Part shown: one piece after another, positions 1 to 9,885 of the stretch
Layout: each line of letters starts with the position of its first letter
Position numbering within the stretch: position 1 is the stretch's first letter
NCBI RefSeq assembly: GCF_963855985.1
Contig: NC_087111.1
Coordinates: forward strand, 5,151,001-5,215,000
Reading direction: 5' to 3'
Length of the DNA: 64,000 nt
From: Ostrinia nubilalis
Lineage: Eukaryota > Arthropoda > Insecta > Lepidoptera > Crambidae
The notes under the pieces: model-generated
Told to the model about the DNA's origin: nothing
Databases searched by the model: none
The model's input: the letters and a program-made list of their open reading frames with translations, nothing else
Translations under genes and position numbers: made by a program

Positions 1-710
1 ATGTAATAGAAAAGTAAGTAATTTATAATAGCGAAAGTTATAAATAAATAATGTAGGTACAATATTTGTTTGTATAGAATAGGCTCCGAAACTACTGGAC
101 CGATTTGAAAAAATATTTTTCCATTAGAATTTTACATTAACTAGGTATTTCTAATGAACATAGGCGGTGCGAATAAAAAAATCTATAGACTATTTTTAAC
201 GGCCTTTGGGATTCTTCTTCTAAAATAGGCCTCCCTCTTCAACCTTCCACCGATTTCTATATGTATATCTCTGGCCACTTGCATCCAGTTTATTCAAGCT
301 TCAATGGAGTGGGTTCAATTCCCGCCTTAGGCAGTTTGATTTTTCAAATTGTTTAATTAAAAATTCCAGCTTGTCGTCGGATGTCATCTGTCCATCTTTT
401 AGGTGGTCTTCCTCTGCCTCAAAATGAGAATTACCTACATCAAGTTCTCAGAATGCATCCTGTTAAACAAACAAAGCTTTGTGCTACTGCAATTGATTTA
501 CCTTTAGCAACATGGTTTTGACAAAGCGGATATTGCGAATTGTCTATTTGTTCGCGTTTTGCAATCACGCTAAGAGCTGTTAGCACACGATACATCGCGA
601 ATTAGTATTATCGTATGCAACAGGCGGAAATATACATATTTGAACGGTTCCAATAGGACAGGGATGGTGAACCAATGGCACACGCTACAATATTAGGGCA
701 CGCCACCAAT

Positions 711-891
711 CACAAAATTCATCATCTTCATCATTTCAGCCATAGGACGTCCACTGCGGAACATAGGCTTGGAGACCTTCTCAATGATTTCCATAATTAC
801 CGGTTGGAACGGCTTGCATCCAGCGCCTTCCTGCTACCTGCTGCCTATGTTCAGCTGTGGACGTCCTATGGCTGAAATGATGATGATGATG
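711..891. mobile_element. Head-to-head RTE 3' ends, (ATG)n family
   Basis: 711-845 is an antisense 3' end (TTTCAGCCATAGGACGTCCA) and 846-891 a sense 3' end (GGACGTCCTATGGCTGAAAT) with an ATG tail. Together they form a palindrome with simple-repeat tails pointing outward. Confidence 0.75.
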
Positions 892-1159
892 ATGAATTAT
901 GACTACATCAATTTTTTTGAGAAAAGTGGCACATTGTCGTTGATACGTAAAGGTTCTTCATCTCTGCAATAGGATATCGGAATTTGCTTCAAAATTCATG
1001 GGAAATTCGGGCGATAACTCATCTGAATATTATTTTGGATAGGAATTTAGCGAGTTATGTGTGAAAAGCTTGAAATGTTTTTGATTTTGTACTTACTAAT
1101 TTTCGTTTTAAAACACGTTTAATACTATGTAAAACTAGATATTAGCACGTCACTACCTT

Positions 1160-1340
1160 GTTTAATATACCACGCAATCTTGTATACCCATTCTTATACT
1201 TAAGATACACCATACAAGAATGCATGGTAAATTCAGTGAACTGCTCCTGAATCGAATGTACCTACTACTACTATTCTATTTAATTATATTAACCGGCAGA
1301 CAGTGGTGACTGAGTTTGTTGCGGCGTTTCTTCTCATGAC
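1160..1340 (+). repeat. Dispersed LINE-type repeat, copy B
   Basis: ACAAGAATGCATGGTAAATT, CCGGCAGACAGTGGTGACTG and TTTGTTGCGGCGTTTCTTCT, complementary to 28195-28490. Confidence 0.6.
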
Positions 1341-1672
1341 AAAATAATTAACTCTGTAAAAGACCTCCGTCTCAAACTGGATATACATAGTTAGTGTATA
1401 ATAACTACGCTGAGAACAGATGTTCCAAACTTTAGTTAAGTTTCGTCGTAGTTCGTCTTACTTGCTCCAAATATCTATCTCGAGGTAGCTCCACTAAACT
1501 TAGTGAAGAAAACAAGTTCATTCGCTTGCAGACTTGTCTGAAAGTTTCTGTTCATACATCTTTATGACAGAGAACTGTTGGCTAGCTTTTAACATATTTG
1601 CCGTTACTGCAGTCGTTTTACAGCATTACATTTTTGCTCGCGGATATTCTCAAGTCCATCTGAGATTATTTT

Positions 1673-1858
1673 AAAGCTTCGACCAAACCAACGCGTGCAG
1701 GTCGCATCGGTGAAGGCGATCACTGCGCGTGCATAGATCGTCGCGACCAATGACAGGATACGTTGATGTGAACTCATCCCTACAAATTCATACACGACAT
1801 CTGATCGCCATCGCTATCGCGCACGCAGGCTGCATGCGTTGGTTTGGCCGAAACTTAA
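1673..1858. mobile_element. Palindromic MITE flanked by TTAA
   Basis: CTTCGACCAAACCAACGCGT at the left pairs with ATGCGTTGGTTTGGCCGAAA at the right, and TTAA borders both. The inner GGCGAT/ATCGCC also match. TTAA borders suggest a piggyBac-type duplication, but this is uncertain. Confidence 0.68.
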
Positions 1859-1859
1859 G

Positions 1860-2390
1860 AGTAAATTGTTTGTATAAGGTCCGGTTAACCCGGTTTCCAC
1901 CAAGGTGGAGTAGAGCGGAGCGAAGCGGAGAAGTGTTTTGAGAGAATAACCAATCAGATTTCGAAACCAATAGAAATCTCCGTGATGAATGATTTCTCCG
2001 TTGAAGTATCGTGCGCTCAATTGTGCGTCAGTTTTTTAGTCGATCTCACTGCTCGATAGGATCTCGATCTTCCTTGAATTTAAAACTCGCTTCAAAAATA
2101 TTTCAGCAAAAATACCCATCACTAGAAGCTTAAATGGTTCGTGCACAATTTCGGTTTCAGTCAAAGGGAAACTGGGAAGTTTTGTTTACCCCAGTTTCTA
2201 TGTAAATGCGGCCTCCGACAGAGATTTTTCATTTCTCAACCTGCCAGCGGAATACAAATTGGCATTATTGCAGTGAACTGCGAATAAAGGAAGGTGCACT
2301 GAACCGCACCCGAAACTTCACACAATGGGGACAAAACAGCCAGTTTAAACAATGGTAGGAAATTCAGCAAAATATCTAAAAATAATAGTA
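1860..2390. other. Unassigned non-coding stretch
   Basis: Follows the palindromic MITE. Contains AGCGGAGCGAAGCGGAG-type short tandem motifs (1914-1933). No frame above about 70 codons looks coding. Confidence 0.4.
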
Positions 2391-2391
2391 G

Positions 2392-2525
2392 GCATTCATC
2401 ATCATCATTTCAGACACAGGACGTCCACTGCTGAACATAGGCCTCCCCCAATGATTTCAAAATAACCCGGTTGGGAGCGGCCTGCATTCAGCGCCTTCCT
2501 TCTACCTTTGTGAGGTCGTTGGTCC
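2392..2525 (-). mobile_element. RTE fragment, (ATG)n-tail family
   Basis: CATCATCATCATTTCAGACA followed by the antisense 3' end to GAGGTCGTTGGTCC. Confidence 0.75.
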
Positions 2526-3504
2526 AAAACAGGAATTTTACAAGAAGCAGAGCAGTAGTCAATGTCATGCCACAGCCATTTGTTACATTCTAAGAATGGC
2601 TCATTTTAAAGAATACTGCAACATGCACACTTCTCACTGAAGTAAGAAATTTTTCTTCAGGTGCAAGTGTTATCGGATAACTCGAAGCATGCCCAGCTTA
2701 TCTTGTGCCAATTTATTTTTCGAGTAGGTACGTAAAAAGTTTGTTTACCTGCATGGCGAAGGCGATATGTGTTTCCATATTTGCCAATATCACATGGTAA
2801 GCATAGCCATTTACATGATTATTCATTAATTAGTACATGACAAAATCAATATTTTGATATTTTCAGTCTACTTTTTAGTGTTATTTTGGCTCACTTTAAC
2901 ATTAGAATGAGCTGTTCCGCATTCCTTACCTGTGCACCAAGGCTGCATTTATTCAAAAATAATTTCAGTCTCGCAAATATTTGTTCAATTTACATTCCAT
3001 TACGCTCCGGCCCCTCGGATATTTGCAAATATTTTCGGAGGTAGAAGACGAAATGCAAGATTAGGGCGGGCATTCCTGTCTCCACAGGAATGTAGGGACT
3101 AGGGAGCGACCATGGAGTTCATTTGATAAACCGAAGTTATTGAGGGCAGTTCAAAATTAATTGCAGTTTTGGATGGTTTTGGCCTTTGCATCGAATATTT
3201 TAAGTTCTGTGGAGAAGCAATGATGTTGACTAGACTCACTCGGGCGAAAAACTTCTTACTAATTGGTCGAGTAGAAAATGAGGAGATCCGTAAAATTGCC
3301 AAACTTAAGTGAAAGAAAGAAAGATACATTTATTACAATGGACATCACACAAATACAGGCAATTACATAGACATGACAGTGGCACATAATAATGGAAGAA
3401 GAAAAAATAAAAACAAGAGTAAACTGAGCAGTGCCACCCATTCACATTCACCAACAAGATGCCCACTGCAACGGGACCCCACTCAGCATATGCCGTAGTG
3501 GTAA

Positions 3505-3740
3505 GTGGTAGTGTAAGCTATGTGCCCACATAGCTCGTAGACTGATGGCCGTCCATTATGGCAGAAGAGTTCTCGAGTGGTGATCATAGAACGGAAAAGT
3601 AGTGAGCAAGCCTTCTACTAGTTACACCGACGATCTGGTGAAGTTCGCAGAACCACCAGCACAGGACCAGTTATTTTGGAAATCCACGGGGAAGACCTTT
3701 GTCTACGGAGAACGACATTTGGTTGAAATTAGAACGAAAA
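3505..3740 (+). mobile_element. Old RTE LINE fragment, (CGAA)n family
   Basis: Decayed sense copy: AHIARRLMAVHYGRRVLEW, then TDDLVKF and WKSTGKTFV, with stops. The tail has decayed to GGTTGAAATTAGAACG. Confidence 0.7.
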
Positions 3741-3880
3741 TACCTTTGGGGTTCTTTTGAAAAACGATGAGTAAACTTTTTCGTTTACACAACCATAGTA
3801 TTCTTCTTTGAGAGAACTTCCTAGAAATCCTCTTATTCTTCTATCCTTCGTTGACAGAACGACGTAAGGTTAGCTACTTA

Positions 3881-3998
3881 GGCTGGGTTGCACCATCTTA
3901 TTTTAACTTTGACAAACGTCAAAAATCTGTCAAATTCCATACAAAAATCACCGGTTTTCATTAAAGTTACGGTCAATGTTAGGTGGTGCCATCCACCC
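3881..3998. mobile_element. 118-bp MITE, copy 1
   Basis: Begins GGCTGGGTTGCACCA and ends in its rough complement (GGTGGTGCCATCCACCC). TTA flanks both sides. It contains the internal block ACGTCAAAAATCTGTCAAA. Length and TSD match copies at 26530, 28795 and 35398; this points to a PIF/Harbinger-type MITE. Confidence 0.85.
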
Positions 3999-4289
3999 TT
4001 AGTCATTAAACAAAAAGACGGCAAACGAAACAAAAAGTTATTTTTACACGTGGAACCAAAAGTAGATATCAAAACAAACAAGTGAGATTAATTCGAAGCC
4101 CGAGTTGTTTCACGTGAGTTTTACGTGACAACATTTCTTTTGACAAACATTTGGAGCCTGTGTGTACTTCATCTTGCTGTTTTTCAGCATATGAGTTAGA
4201 CTTAGGATTAATGATTGTAGTAAGGAGTTAGGATCCCAGTTAGGACTCTGTAGTAACTTAGGTAATATTACGAAACTTGCTTGTCATTC

Positions 4290-4610
4290 ATATCTCACTA
4301 GCTTTTGCTCACTGCTCCGTTTTACTTCCTTTTCATCAACAGCCCTTTACAGTCCACTGCTGGACTATGAGCCTCCTCCACTATAGTGGAGGGTGTTGCC
4401 ATAATCCCCACGCTTGGCAGGCGGGTTGGAGATCGCAGTTTAAAAGATTGATGTTTTTTAGAGAGCGCTGCTGCCCGTTCTCTGTTTGATGTGTAGTCCC
4501 TAAGTCGCCTCTTACGACACCCGCGGGAAGAGTAGGGGTTGGTGACAAATGTATTCTACTCTGCCGTCACCATACGGCCATTTACTTCCTTAGGGGTGGG
4601 GTTCCTTAAA
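4290..4610. repeat. Dispersed repeat (CCCCACGCTTGG / TCGCCTCTTACGACA)
   Basis: Blocks AGTCCACTGCTGGACTATG, CCCACGCTTGGCAGGCGGG and TAAGTCGCCTCTTACGACAC. Related copies at 14145-14300, 24760-25080, 37290-37400 and 43495-43690. Probably fragments of one retroelement; class not determined. Confidence 0.6.
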
Positions 4611-4614
4611 ATCC

Positions 4615-6050
4615 GTTCTCAGTGGACGTCTACATCCTGTAAGGAACCTAAATGCCTTTCAAGTTTGTTGGTGTTATAGTTTCTGATATTTCGGGTTTAA
4701 TCAGTGAGTGGTATTTCGCGATTATTCCTATCTCATGTATGTAGAAGGAATAAGTAAGCATACGTTAATAAAAGAATACTGGCACATTTTAAAGATTAAT
4801 AAGGGAGAGTCCGCTAATTTGGACCAGTTTTTTTCAATCCCATTTTACACATAGTTTTCTTTTGTTTTTGCTAATGTCCATGGTATATAATAAAAGATAC
4901 ATTATTCAACTTACTATTTCATAGGTATTAATTAACATGATTGTTGTATATTTAGCACAAATCAACAAAGTACGAGTTCAGAGCTTCGGTCCAATTTAGC
5001 CAACCGGTTCGATAATTTGTACCACAGGGTTACTAAATTGGATTTCAATAAATTTCAAGCCTTTAAAAAAACTATGGCAAAATATTATACGATACATTCT
5101 TAACAAATTAGGAAACGAAGAGGAACAGTAGTTAATAACATAGACAATCGATATTGTTTTACACGTTATCACGATTTTGAGTAGGAGTTTTGTAATTCCA
5201 ATTATTGTAACGCACACTTGTACCTAATCTACTTTGCCAGTCTTTTGCTTTCATTTATTGTTAGTCAAACATAACTACGCTATTATAACTAAAAAAAATG
5301 TCAAAATCCTTTGGTAAAGTTCCATACAACTTGATGTGGTACACTTCTTTAGCCGACTAGGTGATAGTGCTTTTAAAAAATCGGTAAAAAATATAGCTTA
5401 TAAATACCGAAATATGTTTCAAATAATTGTAATCCACACTAATTTACGCTTCTAAATAATATATTAGAAACACCCTGTGATTAAATTTAACAAAATTACA
5501 ATCTAAACATGTATTGTCAAAAGTTACTTGAAAACAATGAAAAAATACTTATTAAAATAAAACACACGTGTTTGTTGTCACGGCAAAAACCACATGGCCG
5601 ATATTAATTGATTTTAGTTGTGTATCGCTGAGTGTTGCAATTCAATAAATACTTTACGAAATATGAGGGTGGTACAATTTACCCGGCGGTACAATATACC
5701 GAACTCTCCCCTACATAATGAAAAGAGTTTTTCTGTCAGATTAGGTACGAGTAGAATGTATGATTGCTCACGGCTATCATCAGCTCCCCGTTTACTATTG
5801 TCAGATTACAAGTAGAAGTTATGATTGCTCACGGTTTTCATCAGCTAGCTGTTTACTAATGCATTATAATAATGTAATGTAACATTATGTTACTAAGCGT
5901 ACTCAAATCGGTCACATACATGTGACCTGGATAAACGTTGACCTACTCTTTCCTTCATTACCCACATACACAGGCCGTTTAGCCATGTTTCCATTGATTC
6001 AAACAAATCCTGGATGAGACTTCACTCTACCCGACTGTACGACGCAAAAG
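4615..6050. other. Unassigned AT-rich stretch
   Basis: No gene or recognisable element. A small duplication (ATGATTGCTCACGG, TTTACTA at about 5759 and 5820) is the only structure seen. Confidence 0.4.
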
Positions 6051-6639
6051 AGGTTAAGTGTTTATTTTCAACCGACTTCAAAAAAGGAGGAGGTTCTCAA
6101 TTCGACCCGTATGTTTTTTTTTTTTTTTTCTATGTTTGTTACGCGATAACTCCGCCAATGAGGATCAGTACTGTTGTAGAAAATGCAATAAAACTAGTAT
6201 CTACGTTAATCTTTAAGACATAAGAAAGATATATCTTTTTGAATTATCCAAATCGGACCATTACTTACGAAGATATTAAGTAATAAACATAGGCCGTTTT
6301 TGCCGCTAAAAGTCAACGTACGCAGGGCCGCGTGACGTCACTATATCCGAATCGAGCGCAGCCGGCGTACTATTGGGATGGAAAATATTTTTTTCCAGCG
6401 AAACTATCAGTTTTAGAAAAAAACTTTTAATAACATTTATTCATCAAAATAAAGTAACCCATCGACCAGTAATTTTAAAAAATAAAAATTGTGAAAAATA
6501 AGTATCGCTATGTCCAAAGACCACATTTTCATAGGATTCGATGGAATGCGGAGACGCGGTTGGGGTTAGTGTAACTTTATGATTGTTTGTATTGAACATA
6601 ATAATACATAATATGAGTGCTAATAACCAATTTCTGGCC

Positions 6640-7020
6640 TAGGGGGGGGGGATAAGTAATACCCAGCTTTTAGCCTGGGGGAGGGGCAAGCCTTACCCAG
6701 CTTCTGGCCTTGGTGGGAGGGGGGAGAGGCAAGTCTTACCCAGTTTCTGGCCGGGGGGGGGGGGGGGGGGGGTTTAAGTCATACCCAGCTTCTGGCCGAG
6801 AGGGAGTCATACCTAGCTTATGCTTATGGACTGGGGGGAGGGGCTAGCCTTACCCAGCTTTTGGGGAGGGGGGGATCAAGTCATAGCCAGTTTCTGGTTC
6901 TGGCCTGGGGGGGGGGGGCGGGGTAAGTCATACTCAGCTTATGCTTATGGGCTGGGGGGAGGGGCTTAGCCTTACCCAGCTTCTGGCCTGGGGGAGGGGG
7001 GTGGGGTCAAGTCATAGGGG
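6640..7020. repeat. Poly-G minisatellite
   Basis: Imperfect 50-60-bp units: TTACCCAGCTTCTGGCC followed by runs of 6 to 20 G, then AAGTCAT. Between 6755 and 6772 the run is 18 or more G. It fills the loop between the long inverted arms. Confidence 0.9.
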
Positions 7021-7792
7021 AGCAGCTGTCCTTTCCTGCAGCAGCTGGCCCGCCCATGGGAACGGCGAATAGATAGGTAGGTACGTAGGTTAAACTCAGA
7101 AAAACTAAATAACAGGTAGGTATTGTGTGTACATCGAAATGATCTTCTGAATAGCAATGTCTTGCTTGTAGCCTAGGCAGAGTGTATCTGCCTCAGCTAT
7201 ACCTTATTGTTAGAAGTAAATAAATTAATACTTATACATTTTTATATTTTACTTGGAAGAAGATATGACTAACAACTCTTATGAACACTTTATTTGAATA
7301 AATCGCCAAATATACCACCGCGGAGACCCCAATCGCGTCTCCGCGTTCCATTGAATTGTATGAGCGTATGGATTTTCTGCGATATTTTTCACAATTTCTA
7401 TTTTTAAAAATTACCTATCGATAGCTTACTTTATTCTGATGAATAAATGTCATTACAAGTTTTTCTCTAAAACTGATAGTTTGGCTAGAAAAAAATATTT
7501 TCTATCCACGCAGTACGCCGGAGCGTTCGGATCGGATATAATGACGTCATCGGTCCCGCGCCGGGCGGTCAGTGAACTTTTTTAGTAATTTGGCCATAAC
7601 TTCGTCAATTTTTGTCGTAGAACAAAAATTTTTGGACTGTATATTAAGGATTTCTTAGCCCTATAAATCTGCATTCACAGCTAAAAATCGAAATGATCCT
7701 CATTACGAACCGATTTGAACAAATCTTTTTTCGGCGTATAGGTAATACCTCAAGGGTGGTCCCATTTAAATTTAATAATAGAAAAAACAACC

Positions 7793-7985
7793 CCCAAGGG
7801 TGGAAAATTGGGGATGAACTTTTTTATACGCAATATCTCCGCCGATTATAAATCAATTTGAACGATTATTTTTTTGTTGAATAGGTATTATCAAAAGGGT
7901 GGTTTCATGCGAATTTGAAGAAAATATTTCACCCCCAAGGGTGGAAAATTGGGGATGAACTTTTTTATACGCAATATTTTTAATT
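7793..7985. repeat. 141-bp tandem duplication
   Basis: CCCCCAAGGGTGGAAAATTG followed by GGGATGAACTTTTTTATACG occurs at about 7792 and 7933. Confidence 0.85.
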
Positions 7986-8064
7986 TTTAGTTTTTTTTGT
8001 GTTCACGCATTCGAAGTCGGTTTTATTTTTTTAAAAAGTTAATTATTATAATAATGAAAAACAA

Positions 8065-8432
8065 AACTTCGTTCGTTTCAGCCGAAAGACGTCCACTGCT
8101 GGACAAAGGCCTCCCCCAAGGATTTCCACAAAGACCGGTCCTGCGCCGCTCGCATCCAGGCACCTCCCGCGACCTTCACCAGATCGTCGGTCCTCCTAGT
8201 GGGAGGCTTGCCCACGCTACGTCTTCCGGCTCGTGGTCGCCACTCAAGAACTTTTCTGCCCCAGCGGCCATCAGCTCTCCGAGCTATGTGCCCCGCCCAC
8301 TGCCACTTGATTTTAGCGATTCTGCGGGCTATGTCAGTCACTCTGGTTCTCCTACGGATCTCCTCATTTCTGATTCGATCACGCAGGGAAACTCCGAGCA
8401 TAGCACGCTCCATCGCCCTTTGGGTGACCTCT
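8065..8432 (-). mobile_element. 5'-truncated RTE LINE, (CGAA)n-tail family
   Basis: Reading the - strand gives a 111-residue frame with RDRIRNEEIRRRTRVTDIAR, KWQWAGHIARR, GRKVLEWRPR and a final QQWTSFG. This is the C-terminus of an RTE-type reverse transcriptase ORF. The tail CGAACGAA lies at the left. Intact over its length, but the 5' part (endonuclease and RT) is missing. Confidence 0.85.
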
Positions 8433-8789
8433 CTATTTTACCAGAGGATAATAGAGTATTTGGACGCCAATACGCAATACCATGTTAACCCACAAAAAAT
8501 CGAAAACAGAGTTATGCACCTAACTGGAATTTCCTCTTGATAAGGAACGTTTTTCAAAAGAGTGGTATGTGCCATAAAATATTTCGTTTAACAAAATATC
8601 AATTTGAAAATATCTGAGGGCTCTGGATCTCACATAGATTATTAAGCAAAACAGTCGCAAGTCATATGACACTATTAGTGTATCGTTACCGGCCCTATTG
8701 TCCGAGCAAAAAACGTGTTATGACACTTGACACGTTATTGCGTATCTAACTTCAAATTAAACCGTTGGTGCCTTTCGGACAGTGTCAAG

Positions 8790-8904
8790 TGCAGCTCTGT
8801 GTTTTTTCGTGTTTTTAATCAGCACATTGTGATTCCTGACAAAAGAAGTGTAAAAACAGTTTCTATGTGGATTACTGATATGAAAATAAGTGGACGTTTC
8901 CAAG
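8790..8904 (+). other. Probable non-coding first exon of the 9638-13109 gene
   Basis: A consensus donor, CAAG|GTAAGT, lies at 8904/8905 and would splice to the acceptor at 9636. An ATG at 8880 read through this junction enters the wrong frame of exon 2 and hits a stop at the start of exon 3. The exon is therefore more likely 5' UTR, with translation starting at 9638. The 5' boundary is a guess, as no TATA box or initiator was recognised. Confidence 0.4.
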
Positions 8905-9176
8905 GTAAGTGCTTTATTTATACGATAGCTGATCAAATAGATTTTCGAGGTTATAGTTCGGACTTTTGCGAATATTCTGTGTACTAAGCACAGTAAAGCT
9001 TAAATGTTTGTTTTTAAGTATAAACTACAATACTTAAAGATTCATAATCTTCGTGTTCCGTGCCTCAACAATATTCAGATGTTGGTAAAATTGCTATTTT
9101 TTGATAGATAACCCTTAACACCTTATTGCAAAATAATGTTTTGACCACATTCGCGATCCTAGCACAATTTTAAAGC

Positions 9177-9320
9177 ACTTGACATGGTTTTGAAAAATGA
9201 ATAATAGCCAATCACTTTTATTAGAATTGAACGTCAAGAGACTTGACATTGTTTTGAAAAATTGATATTGGCTAATTACATTCATTAGAATTGAATGTCA
9301 AAGGACTTGAGATTGTTTAG
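9177..9320 (+). repeat. 64-bp tandem repeat with CTTGACA motifs
   Basis: Units at 9177-9240 and 9241-9304, then a partial unit. Each opens with ACTTGACAT and closes with an inverted GTCAA. The same CTTGACA motif recurs near 8728 and 13836 outside the coding region, so these could be subterminal binding sites of the element that carries the gene. Confidence 0.7.
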
Positions 9321-9411
9321 CGAATAGAGACATTTCTTTTAATTCAAAATTATTATCGCGTTAAGCCTATTAGTACTAAAGGGTAGACTTAGATCACAAT
9401 ATACAGTGTTT

Positions 9412-9562
<151 letters not shown>

Positions 9563-9574
9563 CGTGTGTGTTTT

Positions 9575-9885
9575 CTGGGGCAAACTGTATGTCGCCTTAA
9601 CCTATTGTTTTTTTAAAGTAATTGCTTTTATTTCAGAATGTTCTCGAGAGGAAAAAATCGCGTTAAATTATGCAAAGCGCCTGATGCCAATCCTGCAAAA
9701 AGGACCGGACAAAAGCTATTCAGCAGGTAAGTACGCATGCAAATAAAAATAGACTTCAGCTTTCTGGGGCATCCTGTATGTCTCCTTAACCTATTGTTTA
9801 TAAAGCAGTAATTACTTTTATTTCAGAATGTTGTTAAGAGGAAAAAATCTCGTTAAATTATGCGAAGCACCTGATGCCAATTCAA
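9575..9885 (+). repeat. Tandem duplication of intron end plus exon start
   Basis: The block from CTGGGGCA through the acceptor and about 50 coding bases (RGKN.VKLC.APDAN) occurs at 9575-9690 and again at 9774-9880. Both copies keep the acceptor TTTTATTTCAG|AATG. Exon 2 is thus a duplicate of the start of exon 3, and both are spliceable in the same frame. Confidence 0.85.

Larger units (their letters stand above)
6057..8035. mobile_element. ~2-kb element with long inverted arms and a G-rich core
   Basis: AACCGACTTC at the left edge (about 6071) is matched by GAAGTCGGTT at the right (about 8013). Inside, about 235-bp imperfect arms (6331-6570 and 7322-7556) mirror each other, including GACGTCA, ATATCCGA, AAACTATCAGTTTTAGA and the block CGGAGACGCG. 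The GAAGTCGGTT edge sequence is common in Lepidoptera as I recall. No TSD was established. Confidence 0.65.

Noticed and set aside
7997..8540. + strand frames of 163 and 113 codons
   Set aside because: They are antisense to the RTE C-terminal coding; the - strand frame matches the LINE family.
8727..8987. 86-codon frame as first coding exon of the transposase-like gene
   Set aside because: Splicing it at 8904 leads into the wrong frame of exon 2 and to a stop at exon 3.
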